Positions 16,978 through 24,109 of a stretch of 64,000 bases of DNA are shown here, piece after piece (the first letter of the stretch is position 1; each line of letters starts with the position of its first letter). The position numbers were made by a program, and so were the translations under genes. The notes beneath the pieces were generated by a model that saw nothing but the letters and a program-made list of their open reading frames with translations, was not told where the DNA came from and made no database searches. Origin of the DNA: Rhodococcus yunnanensis NBRC 103083 (GTDB taxonomy: Bacteria > Actinomycetota > Actinomycetes > Mycobacteriales > Mycobacteriaceae); contig NZ_BCXH01000015.1 in NCBI RefSeq assembly GCF_001895005.1, positions 62,001-126,000 of the forward strand, in the 5' to 3' direction.

Positions 16978-18044
16978 CGTGCGGCGGTAGCGGCGTACTT
17001 CAGGAAGGCGTCGTTCTCGTGCGGGTCACCGATGGTGATCCGCACGCCGTCGTTTCCGTAGGCGCGCAAGATCACTCCGGCTTCGGCTGCATTGTCGGCG
17101 AACGCGCCCGAGCCGTCGCCGAGGGGTAGGAACACGAAGTTCGAGTCCGAATGTGGCACGGTGTAGCCCCATTCGATCAACGCGTTGCGAACCCGTTCAC
17201 GCTCTTCGACGAGTGCGTCGGTGCGGGCGAGCAATTCGTCCTTGGCAGCCAGTGACGCCAGAGCAGCTTGTTGCGCAACCGAGTTGACCGCGAAAGCGAT
17301 GCGAACCTTGCCGAGGGCAGTGATGATCGCCGGATCGCCGACGGCATATCCCACGCGCAGTCCGGCGAGCCCGTAGGCCTTGGAGAACGTGCGCAGTACC
17401 AGGACGTTACGACGCCCTCGGGCGAGTTCGACTCCATCGGTGTATTCACCTTCGGGGTTCTCACGTGCATATTCGAAGTAGGCCTCGTCGAGTACGACGA
17501 GCACGTATGCGGGCACCGCATCGAGGAACTTCTCCAGCGCGGATCTGGTGACGACGGTGCCACTGGGGTTGTTCGGATTGCAGACGAAAACGACGCGGGT
17601 GCGATCGGTGATCGCGGCGAGCATCGCGTCGAGGTCGTGGACGTGGTTCTCGTCGAGAGGAACCTGCACCGGCGTCGCACCCGCGACGCGAGTGATGATC
17701 GGGTAGGCCTCGAACGACCGCCATGCGAAGACGACCTCGTCACCGGGGCCGCAGGTGATCTGTACGACCTCTTGGCACAGCGCCACCGAGCCATTGCCGG
17801 CGGCAACGTTCTTCGGTTCGACGTTCAACATCGCAGCCAGTTCGGCGACGAGCGCGGTGGCGAGGATGTCCGGGTAACGATTGACGTTCTGCACTGCCTC
17901 GGCGATCGCGTCGCGCACGCTCGGAAGCGGTCCCTGAGTGGTCTCGTTGCTCGCAAGCTTGATCGCGCCGGGGAAGTTGCGTCCCGGTACGTAGGCGGGG
18001 ATGGCGTCGAGGTCGGTGCGAATGCGAGCGGTCACGGGAGACAT
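16974..18044 (-). CDS. pat: Aromatic/histidinol-phosphate aminotransferase
   Basis: A 356-residue PLP enzyme of fold type I. The Schiff-base lysine is in 'VLRTFSKAYGLAGLRVGYA', the Asp holding the pyridine ring in 'YVLVVLDEAYFEYA' and the Asn in 'VFVCNPNNPSGTVV'. Sequence and position recall the second HisC-like gene (Pat, Rv3772) of mycobacteria, which transaminates aromatic amino acids and can act on imidazole-acetol phosphate. Exact preference between Phe/Tyr and histidinol phosphate cannot be fixed by eye. The gene is convergent with the mycolyltransferase. Confidence 0.87.
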   Translation of the reverse strand: MSPVTARIRTDLDAIPAYVPGRNFPGAIKLASNETTQGPLPSVRDAIAEAVQNVNRYPDILATALVAELAAMLNVEPKNVAAGNGSVALCQEVVQITCGPGDEVVFAWRSFEAYPIITRVAGATPVQVPLDENHVHDLDAMLAAITDRTRVVFVCNPNNPSGTVVTRSALEKFLDAVPAYVLVVLDEAYFEYARENPEGEYTDGVELARGRRNVLVLRTFSKAYGLAGLRVGYAVGDPAIITALGKVRIAFAVNSVAQQAALASLAAKDELLARTDALVEERERVRNALIEWGYTVPHSDSNFVFLPLGDGSGAFADNAAEAGVILRAYGNDGVRITIGDPHENDAFLKYAATAAR

Positions 18045-18126
18045 TATGCGCCTGGCAATCGGTCACGTTTCGTGCGCGTCCGGCGGTATTGGCCCGGTGG
18101 GGGCGCGTCGGCACTATTTTGTTTCT

Positions 18127-18873
18127 ATGTCGGGAATCTTCACGGATGTCGCTGTGCTGCGGATCGACGTGGATCCGGAGGCCGACGACGACGCCGAGCA
18201 GCTACCCCCGGTTCAGCAGAAGGTACCGCTGAAGGCGATTGCACCGGAGGGCAATGTTCGGGGCGGGATCGTCGTTCTGCACGAGTCCCGGGTGATTCCG
18301 GAATCGCTGATCGACCTGCTGCGGTCCCTGGCCCTCGAAGGATGGCTGGCTGTCGCCCCCGATCTGTTCCATCGAGGCAGTGACGGTGACGAGGTCTTCG
18401 GCGAAAACTTGTTCGCGGACTTCGACGCGACATTCGACTGGCTCACCTCACGTGGGGTGTATCCGGACTGTGTCGGGGTCATCGGGTTCGACGACGCGGG
18501 CACCGCAGCACTGATCGTCGCCACCAACCGCCCGATCGGCGCGGCCGTCAGTGTCGCCGCGGCAGGCATCCTCGAACCCATCAACGAGGACGCCGTCGCT
18601 CTCATCGAAGCCGCGCCGGGGCTACAAGCGCCGTGGCTCGGTTTGTACGGCGAGAACGACCCCCGGACCCCGCCGGAGCACATCGAAGGGCTCCGCGAGG
18701 CAGCCATGCGGGCGTCGGTGGCCACCAACATCGTCAGCTACAGCGGACTTCGACACCGCGCCGACGAAACGCAAGCACCGTGGGGCGGGGCCGAGGAGAG
18801 CGATCCGGCGACAGCAGCGCTCATCGAAGCCCAAACCAGAATCTTCGACTGGTTCGACTCGTTCCTCAGATGA
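18127..18873 (+). CDS. Dienelactone-hydrolase-family alpha/beta hydrolase, nucleophile motif altered
   Basis: A 248-residue protein with the dienelactone hydrolase outline: 'GGIVVLHESRVIPESLIDLL' for the first strand and oxyanion loop, then a nucleophile-elbow region, then 'LGLYGENDPRTPPEHIEGLR' with the acid Asp and 'SGLRHRADET' with the His. The expected G-x-C/S-x-G elbow reads 'VIGFDDAGTAALI', so the usual Cys or Ser is replaced by Asp. It may be inactive or use another mechanism. ATG 18127 is the only start giving the family N-terminus. Confidence 0.78.
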   Translation: MSGIFTDVAVLRIDVDPEADDDAEQLPPVQQKVPLKAIAPEGNVRGGIVVLHESRVIPESLIDLLRSLALEGWLAVAPDLFHRGSDGDEVFGENLFADFDATFDWLTSRGVYPDCVGVIGFDDAGTAALIVATNRPIGAAVSVAAAGILEPINEDAVALIEAAPGLQAPWLGLYGENDPRTPPEHIEGLREAAMRASVATNIVSYSGLRHRADETQAPWGGAEESDPATAALIEAQTRIFDWFDSFLR

Positions 18874-18987
18874 GGGCACCTCGGTCATCGCAGCCTTCAC
18901 TCCAGCTGGGTTGACCAGGCGTTTTGCGCTGACGGCTTCAGCGTGTGTAATCTCTTTCCTCGGCGGTCCGAGAGGGCCGGCAGCCTA

Positions 18988-19077
18988 GGAGGCGTGCCAG
19001 AGCGGCCGAATGGGAGTCACTGCTAATGACTTGACCCTTCACCGGGTCCGGAGGTTCAAATCCTCTCGCCTCCGCCA
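18988..19077 (+). tRNA. tRNA-Ser(GCU)
   Basis: A type II tRNA. The acceptor GGAGGCG (18988-18994) pairs with CGCCTCC (19067-19073); discriminator G19074 is followed by an encoded CCA. The anticodon arm holds CACT-GCT-AATG, anticodon GCU. It has a long variable arm and T-loop GGTTCAAATCC. Confidence 0.97.
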
Positions 19078-19140
19078 CGCTGATCCGCAAGGATCAGCAT
19101 GAAGTACGGTTGGTTCGCAAGAACCAGCACAACTGAACAC

Positions 19141-19213
19141 GCGCCCGTAGCTCAACGGATAGAGCACTTGACTACGGATCAAGAGGTTAGGGGTTCGAAT
19201 CCCTTCGGGCGCA
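19141..19213 (+). tRNA. tRNA-Arg(ACG)
   Basis: A 73-nt tRNA. The acceptor GCGCCCG (19141-19147) pairs with CGGGCGC (19206-19212); discriminator A19213. The anticodon arm CTTGACT-ACG-GATCAAG gives ACG (A34 presumably edited to inosine). It marks the start of the accessory region, but no duplicated 3' end was found downstream. Confidence 0.97.
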
Positions 19214-19218
19214 CAGAG

Positions 19219-19265
19219 ACAGCCCCTGAACTGCAGCTATATGCGTTCAGGGGCTGTTTGTTTTG
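19219..19265 (+). terminator. Rho-independent terminator after tRNA-Arg
   Basis: ACAGCCCCTGAAC (19219-19231) pairs perfectly with GTTCAGGGGCTGT (19245-19257), followed by TTGTTTTGG. It is a 13-bp stem with a 13-nt loop. It also closes the leftward broken GNAT gene from the other side. Confidence 0.88.
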
Positions 19266-19285
19266 GTTTCAACTCAACACTTTGG

Positions 19286-19799
19286 TCAACACAGACGGGT
19301 CTGTGGACGCGGAAAGTGTTGAGTGTTTCGGACTTCAGTGGCCGGGCATGGACCTCCCGAGACTTTTGGTCGTGAATAGAACTTTCGAAGCCGTTCTGCA
19401 TCGAGCTCGTCGGTCACACGACCGAACCAGACTCGTACACCTCGCTGCGTCAGCCGGGCCTCCACTTCCGAGAGCAATGCTGAGGCAAGTCCGTCATTCC
19501 GGTGCGCCGCATCAGTTGCGATCAAGTCGAGGTTGCTATGTTAGCGCCGTCCCATGAAGGTGACTGCCCTTCGCTGAAAAACCGACTATCCCAGCAATTT
19601 CGGTAGTTCGGCAGGAGAGGACGGCTGCCACAATCCGACCGGAACCCGCGTGGTCACGAATCATGAGGATCACGGGCTCGTAGAGTGAGTCGTAGTGCAC
19701 CGAAGGCACCGCGTCCGGCGCAATACCGCTGAAGACGGTCTCGAAAAACGCCTGCACTTCGGCGCGGTCATCGGAGGTCTCGGCGCTGGTTACAAGCAT
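19286..19799 (-). pseudogene. GNAT acetyltransferase gene with a frameshift
   Basis: The N-terminal half (from ATG 19799) reads 'VQAFFETVFSGIAPDAVPSV' and then 'AGIVGFSAKGSHLHGTAL'. The C-terminal half is in another frame: 'SNLDLIATDAAHRNDGLASA', the conserved acetyl-CoA pyrophosphate region (R/Q-x-x-G/A) of GNAT enzymes. The two join if one base is removed near 19545. The GNAT core is otherwise complete, so the break looks recent. Substrate is unknown. Its 5' end overlaps the end of the RES-domain remnant, suggesting they once formed a leftward pair. Confidence 0.72.
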
Positions 19800-20174
19800 A
19801 GGGTCGAAGGTAGACTACCCGAGCGAGAGGCGTGCGCCCCCGGCTGGTCGGCGAAAGTGTCGGTCTCGGTCACCTCGTAGCTCCCCGAAACTTCAGTCGG
19901 CGATGAGTGGGCGCCGGCGGTGCCGAAGAGGGCCAGACAGGCATGGGTGTGCGCGGGATCGTGTCGCGCCCAATATCGGATCCCGGCAAACCCTGCACCG
20001 TGGGGGCGGATGCCCATAGCTGTGTCAGCTGATAGTTCCCGGTGGTGAATATTTTCTGCTGTGACGCCGAATTGTGCGGAGGTGTTGGACGTCAGGTCCG
20101 CAAGCCAACGTGTGTCGCTTATCAAACTGTGTAAGTGCGCGTGCGGTGAGCTCGGTGCTCGGGACGACCCGCAT
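19790..20174 (-). pseudogene. RES-domain protein remnant with a frameshift
   Basis: The C-terminal part is clear: 'GAGFAGIRYWARHDPAHTHA' followed by 'CLALFG', the end of the RES fold (NAD-degrading toxins such as MbcT and Xre-RES toxins). A preceding segment, 'STELTARALTQFDKRHTLA', lies in another frame and belongs directly upstream; the frame change is near 20105. The N-terminal portion with the first RES Arg is not visible, so the gene is probably also truncated. No Xre-type antitoxin gene is seen beside it. Confidence 0.65.
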
Positions 20175-20225
20175 TCCGCCCCATTGTTTGGGAGTCAGTC
20201 AGTGATATCGAGTCTCGCCGCCAGG

Positions 20226-20390
20226 TTGACCGGCATCTATGCAGGTAGAATGGATGTAAGTGAAGGGTGGTGGTCTCACGAGGAAAAATTTCCAGAAAGA
20301 TTCAGGGATTTGGCCCACTGGGCCACTTAAGAGGAAAAGACACCCGAAGGGCTGAGGGTGTCATTCCCTCGCAAGCCCGGAGACATAGCC
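20226..20390 (+). promoter_or_regulatory. Promoter and structured leader of the sigma-like gene
   Basis: A -10-like TAGAAT (20246-20251) lies downstream of TTGACC (20226-20231), though the 14-base spacing is short. The leader then has hairpin TGGCCC-act-GGGCCA (20311-20325) and hairpin GACACCC (20339-20345)/GGGTGTC (20356-20362). Between them and the promoter lies TTCAGGGATTT (20301-20311), repeated before the next small gene at 21381-21391. Confidence 0.5.
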
Positions 20391-21179
20391 ATGGATCAAG
20401 CGGCCCGGCCCGCACAGCACTCTGCTGGTGATGGCGCACATCTACAACCCGAAGACCGCACTGATGTCGAGGGATGGCTGGTCGAGGCCGAGTTCGACCG
20501 TGAGAACGAGCGCATTCAGCGACTCGGCGGGGACGAGGAGCTGCTGCTTAAACTCCAACTCAGCTCTTTCGCTGATCGTGACTGGAACCCGGTTGCGCAA
20601 GAACTCGCCCGGTACGGGCTTGCAGTCATCACGAGCTGGATGCGCAAACGGTCGATCTACAGAAAGGTCAAACAGCGAACCAGCTACGGTCTGCCGACAC
20701 TCGATGACTGGCCGACCGACGACCACGTTGTCAACGACATCGCCGAGGACACTGTCGTCGAAGCCCTGGGGTACTTTAAGAAATACGTTCTCTTGGCGGG
20801 AAAGTGGGATCCGACCCGAGGAGCCAGCCTCCGGACCTACTTCATCGGTCAGTGTCTCTACAAGTTCGCCAACTGCTATCGCAAGCACTACGACGCCGAG
20901 GTCCTTCGCCGCTCGACGGAGTACATCACCGATGACGAGACTCTGGCCATCTTCGCCGCCTCCATCCGCGGTATCGAAGACTCAGTGGTCACCAACAGCG
21001 AAGTCCGCGAGGCACTGGCCTCAGTCACCACCACCCACGCCAAGATCGCCCTCATGCTCTATGCGCAGGGATACAAACACCAAGAGGTCGCAGACCGACT
21101 GGGGATCGTCGGCGGTGCAAAAGCTGTCGAGAACATGATCACTTATCAGAAGAAGCTAGCGAGGAAGAAGTCATCATGA
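20391..21179 (+). CDS. Divergent sigma-70-like factor
   Basis: A 262-residue protein from ATG 20391 (ribosome site GGAGA). The middle resembles sigma region 2 ('ELARYGLAVITSWMRKRSIY', then 'VVEALGYFKKYVLLAGKWDP' and 'GASLRTYFIGQCLYKFANCY'). The C-terminus is a region 4 helix-turn-helix: 'REALASVTTTHAKIALMLYA' and 'GYKHQEVADRLGIVGGAKAV'. It is unlike housekeeping or ordinary ECF sigma factors and may be an RNA polymerase-associated regulator of a mobile locus. Its stop overlaps the start of the next gene (ATGA). An alternative is a DNA-binding protein with a sigma-like fold but no polymerase role. Confidence 0.72.
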   Translation: MDQAARPAQHSAGDGAHLQPEDRTDVEGWLVEAEFDRENERIQRLGGDEELLLKLQLSSFADRDWNPVAQELARYGLAVITSWMRKRSIYRKVKQRTSYGLPTLDDWPTDDHVVNDIAEDTVVEALGYFKKYVLLAGKWDPTRGASLRTYFIGQCLYKFANCYRKHYDAEVLRRSTEYITDDETLAIFAASIRGIEDSVVTNSEVREALASVTTTHAKIALMLYAQGYKHQEVADRLGIVGGAKAVENMITYQKKLARKKSS

Positions 21180-21376
21180 ACACGCCCCCGCATGACATTC
21201 ATCAACTAATCGAACGTTCCTCTCTCGGCACGCAATCGGCTCGCGCGGCCAGGCACAGCGTCCCGGTCGAGCGCGGCCGGTCAATGGTGGCACGAGCGTC
21301 CGCGAAGCCGGCAACCAGTAGGAGACAGCGGGGGCGACAAGCTGACGTCTGGCCGCACGATGAACCTCGGAAATAG
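21176..21376 (+). CDS. Small basic protein coupled to the sigma-like gene
   Basis: A 66-residue protein whose ATG overlaps the stop of the sigma-like gene (ATGA), so translation is probably coupled. It is rich in Arg, Ala and Ser ('RSSLGTQSARAARHSVPVER', 'SRRQRGRQADVW') and has no signal peptide, membrane segment or recognisable domain. Position suggests a partner or modulator of the sigma-like protein. A strong hairpin begins 13 bases before its stop codon. I do not recognise the family. Confidence 0.5.
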   Translation: MNTPPHDIHQLIERSSLGTQSARAARHSVPVERGRSMVARASAKPATSRRQRGRQADVWPHDEPRK

Positions 21377-21399
21377 AAGTTTCAGGGATTTCCGAGGTT
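21363..21399 (+). terminator. 12-bp hairpin at the end of the coupled small gene
   Basis: AACCTCGGAAAT (21363-21374) pairs perfectly with ATTTCCGAGGTT (21388-21399). The loop contains TTCAGGG of the repeated 11-mer TTCAGGGATTT. It overlaps the stop codon at 21374-21376 and could be a terminator, attenuator or protein-binding site. Confidence 0.65.
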
Positions 21400-21460
21400 A
21401 CAACACTTAGTAGTAGTTGTCCGGCTCAACACCGAGTCGGTCAACCGAAAGAAGAAGACA

Positions 21461-21664
21461 ATGGCAAAAGGACACGCGCGCAGCGCAATTACAGGTCGCT
21501 ACGTCACCCGGGGTACCGCAACGCGGAACCCACGCACAACCGTTACCGAGCGAGGCGGCAATCACAGTGCCGGAACCCATCACCGCAGCGCCATCACGGG
21601 ACGCTATGTGACCCCCGCGACGGCCGACCGTCACCCGAACACGACAGTCACCGAGAGGGGATAA
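21461..21664 (+). CDS. Small protein of two near-identical repeats
   Basis: A 67-residue protein built of two units: 'RSAITGRYVTRGTATRNPRT' + 'TVTERGG' and 'RSAITGRYVTPATADRHPNT' + 'TVTERG', joined by 'NHSAGTHH'. The unit R-S-A-I-T-G-R-Y-V-T...T-T-V-T-E is one I recall seeing in short actinobacterial and phage proteins, without known function. It is basic, lacks Cys and membrane segments, and could be nucleic-acid binding. It follows the sigma-like pair and precedes the structured RNA. The repeats are also visible in the DNA, so the duplication is fairly recent. Confidence 0.68.
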   Translation: MAKGHARSAITGRYVTRGTATRNPRTTVTERGGNHSAGTHHRSAITGRYVTPATADRHPNTTVTERG

Positions 21665-21670
21665 CCCCCA

Positions 21671-21784
21671 GTAGGTCGTGGAGGGTTGGATCTAGGGGAA
21701 GCGATCCAGCCACACTGACGCCATCTACCCAGGAAGCGGACAAGTGACGGCGTCAAGTGCCACCTACCGCAAACCACGACCTGT
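21671..21784 (+). ncRNA. Candidate structured RNA (closing stem enclosing two arms)
   Basis: Closing stem AGGTCGTGG (21673-21681) pairs with CCACGACCT (21774-21782). Inside, arm 1 is GGTTGGATC (21684-21692) with GATCCAGCC (21703-21711), one G-U pair. Arm 2 is CACTGACGCC (21713-21722) with GGCGTCA-A-GTG (21749-21759), 10 bp with one bulged A. The three helices nest without conflict over about 110 nt. No protein frame fits. The strand is assumed to be that of the flanking genes; the pairing works for either strand apart from the G-U. Confidence 0.58.
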
Positions 21785-22049
21785 AGTGCTTTCGAAAAAG
21801 AAGAGCACCACACCTTGTGGTCAGACGGAGTGTCGCCACCGAAATTTCGGGAATGAAGGCTACAATTCGATGAGCAGAAACGCCTGGAACCTCAGGCGTC
21901 GGACTGCCTGAGGTTCCAGTGTGATTCCCTGCAAGGAATTCCTTCACACTAGGCCGCCAGGGCCCCCGGCTTCAAATCGACACGCTGAAGCCGTTCTGTA
22001 AGAGAGCAATACGCGATCTCGGCCCCAGGTCGACTCATCCGAGTCGGCC
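21785..22049 (+). ncRNA. Run of stable hairpins between the structured RNA and the zinc-ribbon gene
   Basis: Seen in order: GTGCTTTC/GAA-G-AGCAC (from 21786), ACCACA/TGTGGT around 21808-21822, a perfect 14-bp stem CTGGAACCTCAGGC (21884-21897)/GCCTGAGGTTCCAG (21906-21919), AGTGTGA/TCACACT (21918-21950) with an inner ATTCC/GGAAT, CGGCTTC/GAAGCCG (21967-21993), and GGTCGACTC (22028-22036)/GAGTCGGCC (22041-22049). The last lies just before the ribosome site of the small zinc-ribbon gene. Whether this is one RNA, a leader, or several elements is not known. Confidence 0.5.
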
Positions 22050-22068
22050 CCTAGAGAAGGATAAATAC

Positions 22069-22185
22069 ATGCCCTCTGTCCCAACCCTTACCTGTCCGTA
22101 CTGCCGCCATACCTTCGTGGGAGTGAAGGTAACCCAGCATGGTCTGATGACCTGCGGCAACTGCGGCAAAACGATACGAGTCTAA
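22069..22185 (+). CDS. 38-residue zinc-ribbon protein
   Basis: ATG 22069 is preceded by AGAGAAGG at a good distance. The product has two C-x-x-C knuckles: 'LTCPYCRHTF' and 'MTCGNCGKTI', ending in 'RV'. This is a minimal rubredoxin-type zinc ribbon, as in small transcription- or translation-associated proteins. It has no other domain. It ends the hairpin-rich locus that starts with the sigma-like factor. The strong ribosome site and conserved Cys spacing make it a likely real gene despite its size. Confidence 0.68.
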   Translation: MPSVPTLTCPYCRHTFVGVKVTQHGLMTCGNCGKTIRV

Positions 22186-22679
22186 GTGGCGATACTGCCC
22201 GGCATCTGTCTGGGCTGGCCAGGTGCGCAGCGGCCCTCCGGTCGCAGTTTGACCGACGGCCCGCTGCGCGCCGGCCTCGCCTCTGCGCGGCGATCTGGAT
22301 CCGGGTCGAACGGCAACCAACCCGTGTCTCGCCGTAGTGAGATTCGCGTTACGTTCCGTCACCGGCGACAAAATTCGTTGTGCTGCAACCTATGTCAAAA
22401 TAGAGATTGCGTCTGGCGACTGATCTCCAGGCCGTAAGCCAGTCTGCATTGGCCCACTTTTGTCATCGTCAGTTGACGGTGCGCAAACTGCGCTTGCCTG
22501 CAGCCGAAAGCAACACGACCAAGTCACTGACTTCGGGATGGCTGGTGGGTGAACGGCACGCAAACCTCGGTGTGCGCCACGCATCTTGGCCCGCTGTGCT
22601 GCGACTCTGATGTTTCGGCGAACCGAGGGAAGTGGCGACAGTGCGGAGTTCAACACGCCACTTTCCTTCGACGCGGCCC
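22186..22679. other. Gene-poor stretch
   Basis: No frame on either strand shows a family-like protein. The right part may contain degraded sequence from the adjacent nuclease-like remnant, but I cannot align it. Confidence 0.4.
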
Positions 22680-22868
22680 ACAACCTGCTTGAGTGCTTCG
22701 CGGGTGCGACTTCCTGCACGGCGAGAATATCGGGTCTCATGACGTAGATCGCGGCGGCGAGAGCGTCGGCTTTCGTATCAAAGTCCTGTTGGACCACCGT
22801 CCCAGCCGGGCAAATAAGTTTGGAGGTTCCACGTCGCTATTGCAGTGAAGGAAGCCGCTTCAACAACT
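22680..22868 (-). pseudogene. N-terminal fragment of an endonuclease/exonuclease/phosphatase-family protein
   Basis: Two adjacent frames read 'ASFTAIATWNLQTYLPGW' and then 'KADALAAAIYVMRPDILAVQ' + 'EVAP'. In order these are the first two catalytic blocks of the EEP (DNase I-like) fold: the N of T-W-N-L and the E of Q-E-V. The frame changes near 22795. The rest of the domain (about 200 residues) is absent. It is therefore a small remnant. Confidence 0.6.
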
Positions 22869-23222
22869 AACGTGCTTGGCAGAAACGCAGGACGTTCCCG
22901 AACGGGTCCACGACTTCGACAGTCGGACCGCCCGGCGCACCATCGTCGATGCCCGGTTGCATGCGTCGGTGCCCCCGGCTGGAGATTTCTGCATGAAACT
23001 CCGACGCGTTCGATACCGGAATCCACACTGCTCCGCCCGGAACGCAGTCGCCGTGATGTTCGGACAGATCGAGCACCGTCGCTCCGCGCCAGATCCTCAT
23101 ATAGAGAGGAAGATTGCCATCGAATCGGTGTTCCCAGTCCACGACGAAGCCCAAATAGTCGATGTAAAACTCCCGCGCCAACGCCTCATCCTGGACCCGC
23201 AGAATCGGTACCGCGCCGCCGG
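22867..23222 (-). pseudogene. VOC/glyoxalase-superfamily gene that lost its start to an IS21 element
   Basis: The open frame gives 'AVPILRVQDEALAREFYIDY' + 'LGFVVDWEHRF' and later 'AVWIPVSNASEFHAEISSRG' and 'TVEVVDPFGNVLRFCQ', a complete VOC domain of the bleomycin-resistance/glyoxalase type, including metal-type Glu in 'TVEVVDPFGN'. Upstream of 'AVPILRV' the frame runs straight into the terminal repeat of the IS21-like element, so the native start codon is missing. A TTG at 23181 could give a shorter product. Function unknown. Confidence 0.65.
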
Positions 23223-23285
23223 ATATCGGTGGACGACCTCACGTGTCGGTGTGTGTACGACCTGATGTGTCGGTGTCCGGCAGGT

Positions 23286-24059
23286 TCATGATGCCGGTGA
23301 TTCGACTGGTGTGACAAGTCCTTGCCGGTCTTTGAGTCGGTAGCTGGGGCCGTTGATGGCCAGGACGTCGCAGTGATGCAGGAGTCGGTCGAGGATGGCG
23401 GTGGCGAGGACGTCGTCACCGAGGACGGTTCCCCATTCGGTGAAGTGTTTGTTGCTGGTGATGATCGTGGATCCCTTCTCGTATCTGCGGCTGATCAGCT
23501 GGAAGAACATGTTGGCTTCGTCGCGGTCGAGGGCGAGATAGCCGACTTCGTCGATGACCAGCAGTGACGGTCGCATGAGGTTGGCGAGTTGGCGAGGGAG
23601 CCGGTTCGCGGCGTCGGCTGCTTTGAGTTTGCGGACGAGGTCGTCGAGGGTGGTGAAGTAGATCGATTTTCCGGCTTGGCAGGCTGCGACTGCCAGCCCG
23701 ATCGCGATGTGGGTCTTGCCTACTCCGGGTGGTCCGAGAATGGCGATGTTGCCTGCGCCGGTGAGGAATTCGAGGGTTGCGAGGTCGCGTACCCGGCGTG
23801 GTTCGAGTCCGGGTTGGAAGGTGTAGTCGAAGTCGTCGAGGGTTTTGTGGTGCGGGAGCCCGGAGAGTTTGAGTGCGTTGCGGAACCGCCGTGATTCACG
23901 GACGGCGACTTCTTCGGAGAGGAGATGGTCGACGAAGTCGAGGTAGCCCATCTGGGCGGAGTCGGCGCGGGCAGCGGACTCGGTGACCGATTCGGCTGTG
24001 TGGCCCAGGCCCAGCCGGAGGGCGTTGTCGATGATCCGTTGGGTGGTCAATGAACTCAT
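23286..24059 (-). CDS. istB: IS21-family helper ATPase IstB
   Basis: A 257-residue AAA+ ATPase. Walker A is 'AILGPPGVGKTHIAIGLA', Walker B 'LLVIDEVGYLALDRD', sensor region 'STIITSNKHFTEWGTVLGDD'. IstB assembles on DNA and activates the IstA transposase for strand transfer and target choice. It is full length and intact, and lies 50 bases downstream of istA, the usual order. Confidence 0.95.
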   Translation of the reverse strand: MSSLTTQRIIDNALRLGLGHTAESVTESAARADSAQMGYLDFVDHLLSEEVAVRESRRFRNALKLSGLPHHKTLDDFDYTFQPGLEPRRVRDLATLEFLTGAGNIAILGPPGVGKTHIAIGLAVAACQAGKSIYFTTLDDLVRKLKAADAANRLPRQLANLMRPSLLVIDEVGYLALDRDEANMFFQLISRRYEKGSTIITSNKHFTEWGTVLGDDVLATAILDRLLHHCDVLAINGPSYRLKDRQGLVTPVESPAS

Positions 24060-24109
24060 GGATGTGTACTTCCCGTTCGCGAAAGATGTTGCGATGTTTG
24101 GTTTGTGGC

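Noticed and set aside
19141-22200. Integrated element with attL/attR at tRNA-Arg
   Set aside because: No second copy of the tRNA 3' end and no integrase gene were found in the window.
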